Positions 28,236-37,366 are shown, counted from the stretch's first letter. The stretch: 64,000 bases of DNA from Allocoprobacillus halotolerans (GCF_024399475.1 NZ_CP101620.1:372001-436000), one strand, 5' to 3'. Translations and numbers: made by a program. The notes: generated by a model not told the origin, from the letters alone.

Positions 28236-28862
28236 TTGATGAATCCACCCGCTACTATGGTACAATCATTTTCTGTTTTAATCAAGCATATTTTTCAAAC
28301 TTGTCCTATTAATTTTAACCATTCTCTCTCTGCTAGTGAATTTCAGCTTCTCGAAACCTTTTTATTAAATCATCTGGAACTCTCTGCGTTTCATATCCAT
28401 GATGATCATATATGTAAGTCACCTAATTTTAAATTCTTTATCTCTTATGATCGCTATTTTATTACTTTCCGTGATAATGCCGTTGTTGAGGAAACTGTTT
28501 CGATTCCCGTGCTTTACTGTGAAAACTGCAAACATTTTCATGCTGTCCTTCCTCATCTTTTCATTGTGCCTCATTGCCAATATTCTATTCCTTTTATATT
28601 ATCTGTCCTTTTTGATAAATTTTATTCTTCATTGACTGTAAATGATGTTTCAAATAAATATGGAATATCTATTTCTACAATCTACAGATGGATCAAAAAA
28701 TACATGTGCTATCTACGCTACTATATGCAGCTTAGAAACAGTTACCGCATGTCTTTTTTTGTTTCAATGATTTATCTTTATGAGGATGTCATGAATGATA
28801 TCTACGATTTGAGTTCCCATGCTTTATTTCAATATGACCGCAAATTATTTGCTCCTTCGTGA
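28236..28862 (+). CDS. DUF6431-like Zn/HTH protein of the transposon
   Basis: A 208-aa protein that I assign to the DUF6431-type family from memory. The first ~85 residues form an unrecognised domain with HIHDDHICKSPNFKFFIS. A Cys-x2-Cys knuckle (YCENCKHFHAVLPH) follows, then a helix-turn-helix TVNDVSNKYGISISTIYRWI. That layout suits a DNA-binding or target-choice factor, comparable to TniQ, but no function is shown. No good ribosome site stands before either candidate start (28239 or 28257); the first ATG lies in the hairpin GGGTTCATCTTTGATGAATC. It is the first gene of the element. Confidence 0.75.
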   Translation: MMNPPATMVQSFSVLIKHIFQTCPINFNHSLSASEFQLLETFLLNHLELSAFHIHDDHICKSPNFKFFISYDRYFITFRDNAVVEETVSIPVLYCENCKHFHAVLPHLFIVPHCQYSIPFILSVLFDKFYSSLTVNDVSNKYGISISTIYRWIKKYMCYLRYYMQLRNSYRMSFFVSMIYLYEDVMNDIYDLSSHALFQYDRKLFAPS

Positions 28863-28951
28863 AATGATGATCATTAGAATATAAAAATAAATAAGATGGA
28901 AATATCTTTATCATTTTCACTGTTCTATACTTTTTTGGGAGGTAAAAAGTT

Positions 28952-30292
28952 ATGAACAAACAGAATACTGATCGTTACGAGTACAGAAAACTCGTTGCAC
29001 AGGTCAAATTTTCACTTATTGCACCTGTCGTTTCGGCTACATTTACGGATATATCCGCTGAAGCCTATTTTAGGCGTGTCTCCAAGAATGAGGTCGATTG
29101 GCCCGATGGTACCAGAAGAAAGTTTTCTGCTGTAACTTTAAAGAATTGGCTTTATATTTATAGAAATTGTGGATTTGATGAACTGATGCCTAAAGATCGT
29201 CTGGATGCCGGAAGAGTCAGGAAGCTGGACAATCGCCATAAAGATTTTATTAGCGATATGATCAAGGAATTCCCTAAAATGACAGGCGTCATGATCTATG
29301 AAAGAATGATTGAAAAGGGGCTCCTCAACGTAGGTGATGTATCGGTAGATACTGTTCAGAGGTACATTAAAAATTCAGGATTGCGTCATGGGTCAAAACC
29401 TGTCACAAAAGAAAGACGTACATGGGAATTTGCTCATTCATGTGATGGATATGAAGCGGATACCTGTCATACCTTTTATATTTTTGATGAAGCCGGTGAG
29501 TACAGAAAAACTTATCTGATTGCCATCATCGATAATCATTCAAGAATGATAGTTGGTGCTGAATTCTTTTTTAATGATAATGCCGTTAATTTTCAGAAGG
29601 TATGGCATGATGCAGTACTAAGATATGGGAGAAGTAAGATGATCATCCTTGACAATGGATCAAGCTACAAAAATAAAAGCACCAAGGAGATAGAAGCAAG
29701 GCTGGGCACAAAAATCATCTACAATCCACCTTATTCACCGGAAGGAAAGGCCGTTATTGAAAGGTTCTTTTCTACCATCAAGATGAGATGGATGAATGGG
29801 GATCATGGAAGCCATTATCATTCATTGACCGAGCTCAATATGAGATTAAAAAGTTGGATTAACGAATATAACCGTACCCCTCATTCTTCACTGAAGGATG
29901 ACATTCACGACAATCACACTCCATTGGAAAGATACATGTACGATATGAAGGACGTGGAGGTATGTCAGCTATCCAATAAATCATCCGTTGAATACAGAGC
30001 CTGGCTTGACGATGTGTTCATGCATGAAACGACACGTAAGGTAAATGGAGATTCAACCGTATTGATTGAAAATGTTTTATTTGATGTTCCGTCCATTTAT
30101 ATCGGGATGAGGGTAATCATTCGATATGATCCAAGAACTTTTGAAAATACCTATCTGTATGATATATCCGAAAAAAGAAAGTTCCAATCAGTAGGACAGA
30201 TAAGGTTGAAAACGGAAGGACAAGAAGAGAGGAGATTATTTATTAATGGAAATGACAACGTATTACGGAATGGACAGAAATCCATTTACTAA
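28952..30292 (+). CDS. Mu/TnsB/TniA-like DDE transposase
   Basis: A 446-aa transposase. N-terminal HTH segments precede an RNase-H-like rve core. The first Asp is in GYEADTCHTFYIFDE, the second in MIILDNGSSYKNKST and the Glu in GKAVIERFFSTIKMRW. The C-terminal part has the Mu transposase beta-barrel-like segment LIENVLFDVPSIYIGMRVII. GGGAGG precedes the start. Such transposases cut the 3' ends and join them to the target with an ATPase partner. The ATPase gene overlaps its end by 47 bases. Confidence 0.9.
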   Translation: MNKQNTDRYEYRKLVAQVKFSLIAPVVSATFTDISAEAYFRRVSKNEVDWPDGTRRKFSAVTLKNWLYIYRNCGFDELMPKDRLDAGRVRKLDNRHKDFISDMIKEFPKMTGVMIYERMIEKGLLNVGDVSVDTVQRYIKNSGLRHGSKPVTKERRTWEFAHSCDGYEADTCHTFYIFDEAGEYRKTYLIAIIDNHSRMIVGAEFFFNDNAVNFQKVWHDAVLRYGRSKMIILDNGSSYKNKSTKEIEARLGTKIIYNPPYSPEGKAVIERFFSTIKMRWMNGDHGSHYHSLTELNMRLKSWINEYNRTPHSSLKDDIHDNHTPLERYMYDMKDVEVCQLSNKSSVEYRAWLDDVFMHETTRKVNGDSTVLIENVLFDVPSIYIGMRVIIRYDPRTFENTYLYDISEKRKFQSVGQIRLKTEGQEERRLFINGNDNVLRNGQKSIY

Positions 30293-31052
30293 AGATACAA
30301 TGATTAAAACATTATATGAATCTAATGATTTTAAACAGATGACGAACCGATTGGAATTTATCATCAAATCAAGAGGAATCGGTGTATTTTTAAGCAATCC
30401 TGGGATGGGAAAGACCACATGTCTGAGAAAAACATTGGAATCTCTCAACCCCAATCGATATGTAGTAATCTATATCTGTATGACAACGATTACAGCCATA
30501 GATTTTTACAGAATGCTTAATGATGCACTGGGGCTTGAAGAGATGACAAAAAAGTCGAAGATGTTTCAAGCTATCCAGGATGAACTGAGAAGATTGACAG
30601 TAGAAAACAAAATGGAAGTCATTATAGCGATAGATGAAGCACAATTTCTCAGAAAAGAAGTGCTTAGAGAATTCATCATGCTTATGAATTTTGATTATGA
30701 TTCAAAAGATTACTGTACACTGATATTCGTAGGGCAGAATGAATTTATAAGAACACTGCGACTTAAAGTCCTGGAACCATTTAGACAACGTATCAATATG
30801 AATTATACGTTTACAGGATTCAATGAAGAAGAAGTAAAAAATTATGTGGAATCACGTTTGGAATCGGTCGGTTGCCGAACAGACCTGTTTACAAAAGAAA
30901 GCTATCATACACTTTATACACTGATGAATACCTCCGTCAGGATACTCAATCAGATCATCAGTAAGAGCCTGATATTAGGAATGCATTATAAAAAGGATAT
31001 CATTGATAGCGAACTGATCATGGAAGCAGGCAAGGAATTAATGATAGGATAG
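30246..31052 (+). CDS. TnsC/TniB/ExeA-like AAA ATPase
   Basis: A 268-aa AAA+ ATPase. The N-terminus MTTYYGMDRNPFTKD is ExeA-like. Walker A is LSNPGMGKTTCLRK, Walker B VIIAIDEAQFLRKE, sensor 1 LIFVGQNEF and the arginine-finger zone PFRQRINMNYTF. In Tn7, Mu and Tn5053-type systems this partner selects targets and activates the transposase; here that is inferred from order and family. Its start lies inside the transposase gene, which suggests translational coupling. Confidence 0.88.
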   Translation: MEMTTYYGMDRNPFTKDTMIKTLYESNDFKQMTNRLEFIIKSRGIGVFLSNPGMGKTTCLRKTLESLNPNRYVVIYICMTTITAIDFYRMLNDALGLEEMTKKSKMFQAIQDELRRLTVENKMEVIIAIDEAQFLRKEVLREFIMLMNFDYDSKDYCTLIFVGQNEFIRTLRLKVLEPFRQRINMNYTFTGFNEEEVKNYVESRLESVGCRTDLFTKESYHTLYTLMNTSVRILNQIISKSLILGMHYKKDIIDSELIMEAGKELMIG

Positions 31053-31057
31053 GAAAG

Positions 31058-31399
31058 ATGGATTATATATATAAAGATAGAGAAAATAAAAAACAGGTTG
31101 GGGAGATCGACTGCATAGAAATTAGACCATATTATACATTTAACATAAAAACAGAAAAAAGTATATATAGGTGTCAGATGCACGCAATAAGCGGGGAATG
31201 GGAATTGTTTATACATTACTACGATAAAATCATAAGAAAAAACCAGGATAGATTTATACCACTGGCATATCCAACAGATATCATGTGGAATACGGAATCT
31301 GTGTATGATAATATAGATGATGAATTAGAAAGCAGAAGGATTGCATACGCGATAAAAAGTATATTTGAACAATATAACTATGAGGATGTATCGATATGA
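31058..31399 (+). CDS. Small accessory protein of the transposon
   Basis: A 113-aa acidic protein without recognised domain, located 6 bases after the ATPase gene and before the right end. It contains ICEIRPY-like beta strands (DCIEIRPYYTFNIKTEK) and aromatic residues, no signal peptide. Its fixed place in the operon suggests a role in the element. Function unknown. Confidence 0.6.
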   Translation: MDYIYKDRENKKQVGEIDCIEIRPYYTFNIKTEKSIYRCQMHAISGEWELFIHYYDKIIRKNQDRFIPLAYPTDIMWNTESVYDNIDDELESRRIAYAIKSIFEQYNYEDVSI

Positions 31400-31446
31400 T
31401 ATATCCTTTTTTCATTGATCACTTACTATCCATCAGCAGGTAGCAA

Positions 31447-31533
31447 ATAATCTGCGGTTAAAAATAAAAGGACGTGATAAATCAGTATAAATTAATCTGC
31501 AGTTAACATTATCGCAGAATTTGTGGTTTAACA
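31447..31533. repeat. Right-end repeats of the transposon
   Basis: Three inverted copies of the end motif: AATAATCTGCGGTTAAAA (31447), ATTAATCTGCAGTTAACATT (31491) and GCAGAATTTGTGGTTTAACA (31514-31533). Confidence 0.8.
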
Positions 31534-31566
31534 ATTATATCATACTTTCTAAAGAAATTTTATATC

Positions 31567-33160
31567 TAATTTTTTTGACTTTCGGTTTTTTGCATTCTTT
31601 TTTGAAGGGTATGTCTTGTTGTTTATTGTCATAACCCTTGTTTTCTTATCTATATCATCTTTTTTGTTTTTGTTCTCTTTTTATTGTAGCTGAAAAAGTG
31701 TCATTTTCATGACCTTTTTTATTATTTACTATATGTTCATTTTATAGTTTCAGTTGCAGCTGCCTGTATTCCTGCTTCTCTCTTATATTTTGAAACTCCT
31801 TGATTCCCTTTTGTGCATATTTTAATATTTCCTGTATCCCTTTACTGATCTGATAGCACCAGTAATATCTCTTTCCTTTAAGCGATTTGCTTCTCTCTAT
31901 CATCTTTATGACCAGTAATTTCTTGTCTACTTTCTCTGCCAACAGTGTTATATGCCCTATATGCATCATCAATATCGTATTCAATACATTTATTGATTTC
32001 ATCGTCCTTACTCTTATATTTTCAAAACCATACTGATTCTTTTTGAATCTGAATTTCTCCTCGATTCGCCACCTTGACATATATGCCCTCACTATCTTAT
32101 GCACATCTCTTTTATTCCTGATCTCTCTATTCGTTAAAAGCATCATCGGTTTTTCTTCACTTAATCCATACACAATGACTAGATTTAATATCCTTCCCTT
32201 TTGTGATGGCAGTTCCACTCTCGTATGTGATACATAGACTTCACTGTCTTCCTTAGAAAAATACATGTTCATCTTAATCTTGCCTTTTCTTCTTTTGGCG
32301 ATTTCTCCTACTTTCTTTGGCTTCCCTTTAAACAATAATGTTCTATTTTCTTTGAGTCTGATGATGAAATCATCTGCATTATGATTTTCATCTATGAAGT
32401 AATCATAAAATACATTGGCATCATATCCTCTGTCACATACAAATGTACATCTTTCAGGAATGAGAGATTTGACATATTTTATGCTCTTTATTGTTTCATC
32501 GTTCATTGACTTGAATCCTTCACTTTCAGTTGAATAGATATGGCTATACAAAGATATTGGATGATGTTGATCCTGTGTGAGGGCAGTTGCCTCACATACA
32601 TGGTATCCAGGATAAATGTCATCCTTAAGTGAGGAAGCATCCCTGACCATACAAAGATCTTCAAATTTTCTTCCATATTTTTTGATGATTTCACTGTTAT
32701 CAAGTAAAATGATCCTGTCTTCGCTAAGATGCTTGATAACCATATCATTATAATTGGATTTCATTTGGTTCATTGCTTCATCATCAAATTGAGCCAAATG
32801 ATTGGATAATCTGTCAATTGTATAATTGAGCTTGATATTTTCATCAAGAGCTCTGGCAATATCGCTAAGTAGAACACTTTGACTTCTTGCAAGACCAAAC
32901 ATCATGTCCATGACAAACTTGGCAGCAGGTTTATCAAGACTGTCTGATAATTTATTAGAAAAATTGACAATTTCTCTTTTCGTTTCATATAGATCTGTGG
33001 TAAAATAACTCATGGAAAATCCCTCCTAAATTTTGTTTATTGAGATAAAATTATTATAACATTTTAGAGGCTGATTTTCCTTATAAATAAAGCAAAACAG
33101 GCAATTTGTGAATAACTTTTTACCTGTTTTTTATTTTTTTACCGAAACTCAAACTAATTT
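31567..33160 (-). mobile_element. IS4-like insertion sequence
   Basis: Imperfect 20-base inverted repeats (16 of 20 positions), ending in TTTCGGT on the left and ACCGAAA on the right, enclose one transposase gene. It sits 33 bases after the transposon right end. I could not define a target duplication. Confidence 0.65.
31742..33013 (-). CDS. IS4-family DDE transposase
   Basis: A 423-aa transposase with an RNase-H-like core. Catalytic Asp residues are in RIILLDNSEIIKKYG and CTFVCDRGYDANVF, and the Glu in the YREK-type RAYMSRWRIEEKFRFKK. A long beta-strand insertion lies between the second Asp and the Glu, as in IS4 members. A GGGAGG-like site precedes the start. The frame is intact. Its family within the IS4 superfamily is not certain. 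Confidence 0.85.
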   Translation of the reverse strand: MSYFTTDLYETKREIVNFSNKLSDSLDKPAAKFVMDMMFGLARSQSVLLSDIARALDENIKLNYTIDRLSNHLAQFDDEAMNQMKSNYNDMVIKHLSEDRIILLDNSEIIKKYGRKFEDLCMVRDASSLKDDIYPGYHVCEATALTQDQHHPISLYSHIYSTESEGFKSMNDETIKSIKYVKSLIPERCTFVCDRGYDANVFYDYFIDENHNADDFIIRLKENRTLLFKGKPKKVGEIAKRRKGKIKMNMYFSKEDSEVYVSHTRVELPSQKGRILNLVIVYGLSEEKPMMLLTNREIRNKRDVHKIVRAYMSRWRIEEKFRFKKNQYGFENIRVRTMKSINVLNTILMMHIGHITLLAEKVDKKLLVIKMIERSKSLKGKRYYWCYQISKGIQEILKYAQKGIKEFQNIREKQEYRQLQLKL

Positions 33161-33261
33161 TCAATTATCCGCATAAACACTATACTTTCAAGTATTTTTA
33201 TTCCAGAAAAGCACTCATTTTACCACGATTGAATGAGCCTTGATATGACACTAAAAACAAC

Positions 33262-33300
33262 ATGGGAGATAGTACTGAATATCTGTGTATCTCCCATTTT
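33262..33300. terminator. Hairpin terminator beside the Tn916-type fragments
   Basis: ATGGGAGATA and TATCTCCCAT around a 16-base loop, followed by T-run on the plus strand. Confidence 0.55.
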
Positions 33301-33317
33301 TCATTCATATAATATAA

Positions 33318-33556
33318 TTACTTCACTCTGATTTCAAACTTCAAGATTGCTTTCATCATTTCTGCATGAATTAGACTTTTTAATTCTTCATCAACTTGCA
33401 TAGTGATTTTACCATTTTCAGAGTGGTAAAATGGACGTAAGCACAATTTACAGATATAAGCATCATAGAAATTCAAGATTTCCTTTATCGCAGTTTCATT
33501 CCCAGTAGACGCTTTACATATTACATCTCATGAGGGTAGCCATATTCTTTTCTCAT
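33318..33556 (-). pseudogene. Tn916-type HTH protein fragment (frameshifted)
   Basis: From ATG 33556 the frame gives MRKEYGYP, shifts, then reads KASTGNETAIKEILNFYDAY and ELKSLIHAEMMKAILKFEIR to the stop. This is the small helix-turn-helix protein that follows the sigma factor in Tn916-like elements. It is next to such a sigma-factor fragment, so both are leftovers of a conjugative element. Confidence 0.65.
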
Positions 33557-33560
33557 TCGT

Positions 33561-33853
33561 TCAGTCCCTTTCTTTCAATAATGTTTTAAGTTTGTTCAAT
33601 CCGTTACTTCTTCTGCGATAAATAGCAGAACGTGATACATGATATAATTCTGCAATTTCTTGGTCGCTCATACCTTGAAAATAGCGTAATAAAATTACAT
33701 CACGTTCTTTAATCGACAACTTATGTAAAGCAATAGAAAGTTTTTCGTTTGACACTTGGATTGTAGTATTTAAGACTTCAAATGATGTGTAGTCACAAAA
33801 ATAGTTATCTGTTGTTCTACATTCAAGCTGTTTGACATTGGATAATTCACAAT
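33561..33853 (-). pseudogene. Tn916-type sigma-70-like factor, C-terminal part
   Basis: The region-4 HTH is intact: ALHKLSIKERDVILLRYFQG and SDQEIAELYHVSRSAIYRRR. Upstream the frame stays open through ECRTTDNYFCDYTSFEVLNT to about 33853 but lacks a proper start codon and the usual N-terminal part. A shorter start (GTG at 33755) is possible. In Tn916 relatives such genes control element transfer functions. Confidence 0.6.
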
Positions 33854-34073
33854 CTCACCCCTTTTCGCATATGCTGAAATATATAAACGGGAATACCGTC
33901 TATACCTTTTAGTAATGTAAAAAAGAAGGCAAGAAAAAAGCCCGCACAAAACATATTAGTCTGCACGAGCCTTCAAAATTTCCTTATATTCAGATGTTGA
34001 TAACTGCCATATTAGATTGTTTAACGGTATGCTTAAAACGATTTATGACAATGCTGTTCGTTGATATTTTCAT

Positions 34074-34495
34074 TTAATTTCTCCTTGAAATCAACTCATT
34101 ATTCTTTATTTTCTCTGCCAATTCAAGTATTTTCGTATGGATTGAGTGAATTATTTTTGAAAACTCAACATCATTTTTTCCAGTAGGGTCACTTAATCCC
34201 CAATCCTCTCTATATTTGCATGGAATTACAGGACAATTTACATTACACCCCATTGTTATCACAATATCTACTTGCGGTATTTCTGACAACAGTTTGGAAT
34301 ATTGTGCTTTTTCCATGTCTATTTGATACAGTTCTTTCATTAAACGAACTGCGTCTTGATTGATTTGTGGTTTCGTTTCTGTTCCAGCTAATAGCTTTCA
34401 AATACATTTGAAGAAAGGTGCTTTCCCAATGCCTCCGCAATTTGACTACGACAAGAATTATGAACACAGACAAAAGCCACTTTAGGTTTTTTCAT
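34074..34495 (-). CDS. arsC: Arsenate reductase, LMW-phosphatase type (frameshifted)
   Basis: Reduces arsenate to arsenite using a thioredoxin-coupled Cys relay. From ATG 34495: MKKPKVAFVCVHNSCRSQIA, with the C-x5-R active site. A base is missing near 34390, after VFESY; restored, it continues AGTETKPQINQDAVRLMKEL and GCNVNCPVIPCKYREDWGL, holding the resolving Cys residues. It is the last gene of the arsR-permease-thioredoxin-arsC cluster. Confidence 0.87.
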
Positions 34496-34524
34496 AAATA
34501 AATTACCGACCTTTCTTCATTTTA

Positions 34525-34857
34525 TTACTTACTCAATAGTGCTTTCACTTCGTCTGCGGTTAATACTTTTCCATAGGATATTACTTCGCCATTAAACACC
34601 AATGCAGGTGTAGACATTACTCCATAACTGGCGATTTCTGCAAAATCTGTAATGTGTTCAATCTCATAATCTATTTGAAGTTCAGATATTGCTGTTCTAG
34701 TTGCTTTTTCCAATTCCATACATTTGGCACAGCCTGAACCTAATATTTTAATGCCTTGCTCTTGTTTCTTGTTTTCTACATTTTGCATTGTTTCTGATGT
34801 GCAATTTTCACCACAACAGCATGATTTTGTTTCTTTTTTCTTTCCAAATAATTTCAT
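34525..34857 (-). CDS. Small thioredoxin-like protein (redox-active disulfide)
   Basis: A 110-aa protein. After a Cys-rich leader (SCCCGENCT), a thioredoxin-like domain has IKILGSGCAKCMELEKATR with the CxxC, and STPALVFNGEVISYGK with cis-Pro. It belongs to the TM0996/MTH895-type small thioredoxins often found beside ArsP-type permeases. The Cys-rich leader may bind metal or metalloid, an inference. It lies between the permease and arsC genes. Confidence 0.82.
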   Translation of the reverse strand: MKLFGKKKETKSCCCGENCTSETMQNVENKKQEQGIKILGSGCAKCMELEKATRTAISELQIDYEIEHITDFAEIASYGVMSTPALVFNGEVISYGKVLTADEVKALLSK

Positions 34858-34873
34858 TTCTTATTCGCTCCTT

Positions 34874-35887
34874 TTAAATAAATAATGTACTAAAAATATT
34901 AAAGAGATAACCTACAATAATAATACCAAACGTACAAATGGCAATAAATAAGGTCAATAATTTAGGTTTTACTGCTTTTTTCAGCATGATTAAAGACGGT
35001 AAACTTAATGTTGTTACAGCCATCATAAATGATAAAATTGTACCTAATTGTGCCCCCTTTGCAAGTAATGCCTCTGCAACTGGTATTGTTCCAAAAATAT
35101 CAGCATACATAGGAACACCGACAAGAGTAGCTAAAATAACACCAAACGGGTTATTACTTCCTAAAATACTTTCGATCCACGCTTCAGGTATCCAATTATG
35201 GATAATTGCTCCAATCCCTACACCAATTAAAATGTATGGAAATACTTTTTTGAATGTTCCTATCACTTGTTCTTTAGCATATTGAACTCTGTCCTTTTTG
35301 GTTAAGGTAGGGGAACTAATATCAACGCTACTTGCATTTTTGACAAAATCTTCCACATATTTTCCCATGTGTAATTTTTCAATTAAAGTACCACCAATCA
35401 CAGCAATTATCAAACCGATAATTACATAAGCAAAAGCGACTTTAGCACCGAAAATACTCATTAGCAATACAAGACTTCCTAAATCAACCATAGGAGAAGA
35501 AATCAAAAATGAAAAAGTTACTCCTAGTGGTAGTCCTGCACTTGTAAAGCCTATAAATAGTGGGATAGAAGAACATGAGCAAAATGGTGTGACTGTTCCT
35601 AACAATGCGGATATAATATTTGCTCCTATACCATGAAAACGTCCTAAAATTTTCTTACTTCTTTCTGGTGGAAAGTAACTTTGAATATACGAAATAAAGT
35701 AAATCAGTAAACATAACAAAATTGTGATTTTGATTACATCATACAAAAAGAATTGAATACTTCCACCTAATCGACTATTAATGTCTAACCCTAGTTGTGA
35801 TAGTCCATTACCGATTAAACCATTTAACCATTTCATGCCTAATATTTGGTCTTGGAAAAATAACCATATTGAATTTACTACTTCCAA
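34874..35887 (-). CDS. Permease of the DUF318/ArsP-like family
   Basis: A 337-aa membrane protein with about eight to ten helices. The conserved LLGTVTPFCSCSSIPLFIGF with its Cys-Ser-Cys-Ser motif marks the family, which includes organoarsenical efflux permeases. Also visible is GVPMYADIFGTIPVAEALL. There is no ArsB or Acr3, so this may be the only exporter of the cluster. An ATCAA-n5-TTGAT palindrome lies just before the start, matching sites upstream of the arsR-type gene. Confidence 0.85.
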   Translation of the reverse strand: MEVVNSIWLFFQDQILGMKWLNGLIGNGLSQLGLDINSRLGGSIQFFLYDVIKITILLCLLIYFISYIQSYFPPERSKKILGRFHGIGANIISALLGTVTPFCSCSSIPLFIGFTSAGLPLGVTFSFLISSPMVDLGSLVLLMSIFGAKVAFAYVIIGLIIAVIGGTLIEKLHMGKYVEDFVKNASSVDISSPTLTKKDRVQYAKEQVIGTFKKVFPYILIGVGIGAIIHNWIPEAWIESILGSNNPFGVILATLVGVPMYADIFGTIPVAEALLAKGAQLGTILSFMMAVTTLSLPSLIMLKKAVKPKLLTLFIAICTFGIIIVGYLFNIFSTLFI

Positions 35888-35910
35888 AAAGTCCCTCCTT
35901 TATGCAACAT

Positions 35911-35925
35911 ATCAATTTTTTTGAT
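35911..35925 (-). promoter_or_regulatory. ArsR-type operator before the permease gene
   Basis: ATCAA TTTTT TTGAT, 24 bases upstream of the permease start and between it and the regulator gene. It is the same motif as at 36285 and 36342. Confidence 0.6.
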
Positions 35926-35962
35926 GTGATAGAGTTTTATAAAAGCCACCTTTCGATGACCT

Positions 35963-36268
35963 TTATTTGCAACAATTTGATTGATTTTCAGTATTTGGTG
36001 TTGTTAATTCTAACAATCGTTTTGACGCATATTCACTTCCACTTTTACTTAGGCTGTAATGCGTCCATTTACCCTCTTGTCTTGCATTAACAATACCAGA
36101 GTCGCAAAGTATTTTCATGTGATAAGATAAAGCTGATTGTCCTATGTTCATGTTTTCAATTAGAACACACGCACATTTTTCCCCACTCTTTAAGTAGTCT
36201 AAAATAGTAAGCCTTTTTGTATCACAAAGAGCCTTAAAAATCTTTGCGTCTTTAGAAAAATCATTCAT
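35963..36268 (-). CDS. arsR: ArsR-family metalloregulatory repressor
   Basis: A ~101-aa winged-helix repressor. The HTH is in IGQSALSYHMKILCDSGIVN, and the metalloid-binding Cys pair ECACVL-type appears as GEKCACVLIENM in the expected helix; extra Cys residues end the protein (NCCK). I chose ATG 36268 because GAGGAGTG precedes it. It is first in the cluster and probably represses itself and the permease through the nearby palindromes. Confidence 0.85.
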   Translation of the reverse strand: MNDFSKDAKIFKALCDTKRLTILDYLKSGEKCACVLIENMNIGQSALSYHMKILCDSGIVNARQEGKWTHYSLSKSGSEYASKRLLELTTPNTENQSNCCK

Positions 36269-36284
36269 TGTTATCACTCCTCAC

Positions 36285-36300
36285 ATCAAATAATTTTGAT
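36285..36300. promoter_or_regulatory. ArsR-type operator, start-proximal
   Basis: ATCAAA TAAT TTTGAT lies 17 bases before the arsR start codon. Confidence 0.6.
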
Positions 36301-36341
36301 ATATAAATCATAAACTATATAAGGCAGTTTGTCAATATATC

Positions 36342-36361
36342 ATATCAAAATATTTTGATAT
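36342..36361. promoter_or_regulatory. ArsR-type operator, perfect palindrome
   Basis: ATATCAAAATATTTTGATAT is a perfect 20-bp palindrome about 75 bases upstream of arsR, within the likely promoter. Confidence 0.7.
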
Positions 36362-36589
36362 ATTCTTATTTCTTCCTCTTGTCCGTTTCTAACAGAAAAG
36401 AAAAAGTATGTATTTTCAATGCAGAAAATATTTATGGGTATACTGATTTTTATTGTGGAAGATATATGGAACTGTTATAATATAGGTATGAAGAAAGCAA
36501 CAAATATGAATTTTTAGAGAAGATGAAGATATGAGATAATAAGTAACATTTCAGTTTTATTTAATTGGGAATTTTGAGAGGAAACAGAT

Positions 36590-37338
36590 ATGGAAGCAGT
36601 TAAAAATTATTATGGTAGTCTATGCACAGAAATGTACGAGATTTTACACAAAGATGCACCGCAGGATGAATTATCATTTTATCTTTCTTATGCGGAAAAG
36701 AAATGAAAATTTTAGAACCTTTATGTGGAAGTGGAAGATTCTTAGTTCCCTTTTTGGAAAGAGGATTTGATATATGTGGAATGGATTTGTCTGCTGAAAT
36801 GCTTACAAAATTAAAAGAAAAAGCACCCACTGCAAAGGTGATTCAAGCGGACATTTTAAAATATGATTCAGGAGAAAAATTCGATTATATTTTTATATGT
36901 TCTGGTTCAGTATCCTTATTTACTAATATGAAGATGTGCAAAGAAATTTTGCAAAAGATGAAATGCCTGTTAAAAAAAGATGGCAAATTTGTTTTTGCAG
37001 TTGAAACAGTCGCAGATAGATGTCCGGATGATTTAGATTACAAGACTTTAATATCTGTCAAGACAGAAGAAGGATATGAATTGATACTTAAGATGAAAAA
37101 TTACTATGATGAAAAAACTCATACACAGTATTCCCCAAGTATTTATGAATTGTATGCCGAAACAAAATTGATACAGAAAGAAGAAATGGATTTTCAAACG
37201 CATCTATATGAATTGGGAGAGTTAGAACCTTATTTATACGAGATAGGATTTGCTAAAGTAACGGTGTATTCGTCTTATGATAAAGTGATTGCGGAAAATA
37301 ATCAGACCAAAATGTTTTTGTATGAATGTTCGTTTTGA
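36590..37338 (+). CDS. SAM-dependent class I methyltransferase (frameshifted)
   Basis: A ~249-aa methyltransferase. GAGAGG precedes ATG 36590, which gives MEAVKNYYGSLCTEMYEILH. One A is missing at about 36702; restored, the sequence continues KKMKILEPLCGSGRFLVPFL, with motif I, GMDLSAEML and VIQADILKYDSGEKFDYIF. The substrate is unknown; neighbouring arsenic genes do not prove arsenic methylation, and the Cys pattern of ArsM is absent. Confidence 0.8.
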
Positions 37339-37366
37339 TAAATTTCAGTTTGACAATTTCATATCC

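Larger units (their letters stand above)
27997..31533 (+). mobile_element. DUF6431/TnsB/TnsC-like transposon (3537 bp)
   Basis: The element begins TGTTAAACC and ends GGTTTAACA, so it has TG...CA inverted ends. ATTATA is present on both outer sides (27991-27996 and 31534-31539), a 6-bp target duplication. Each end has three copies of a motif around AAACCGCAG. Four genes lie inside on one strand: a Zn/HTH protein, a Mu-type DDE transposase, an AAA ATPase and a small protein. All frames are intact. A relic of its left end is at 20290-20802. Confidence 0.9.

Noticed and set aside
28952-31052. Simple IS21 (istA/istB) element
   Set aside because: The transposase and ATPase resemble the pair superficially, but the extra DUF6431-like gene, three end-repeats per side and the ExeA/TniB-like ATPase fit a Tn5053/Tn7-like layout better.
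34243-34473. Minus-strand 76-aa frame inside arsC
   Set aside because: It is the wrong frame of arsC; the CVHNSCRS head and GCNVNCP body join in another frame after one base is restored.
36600-36830. Minus-strand 76-aa frame within the methyltransferase gene
   Set aside because: It is antisense to a well-supported coding region and has no recognisable features.
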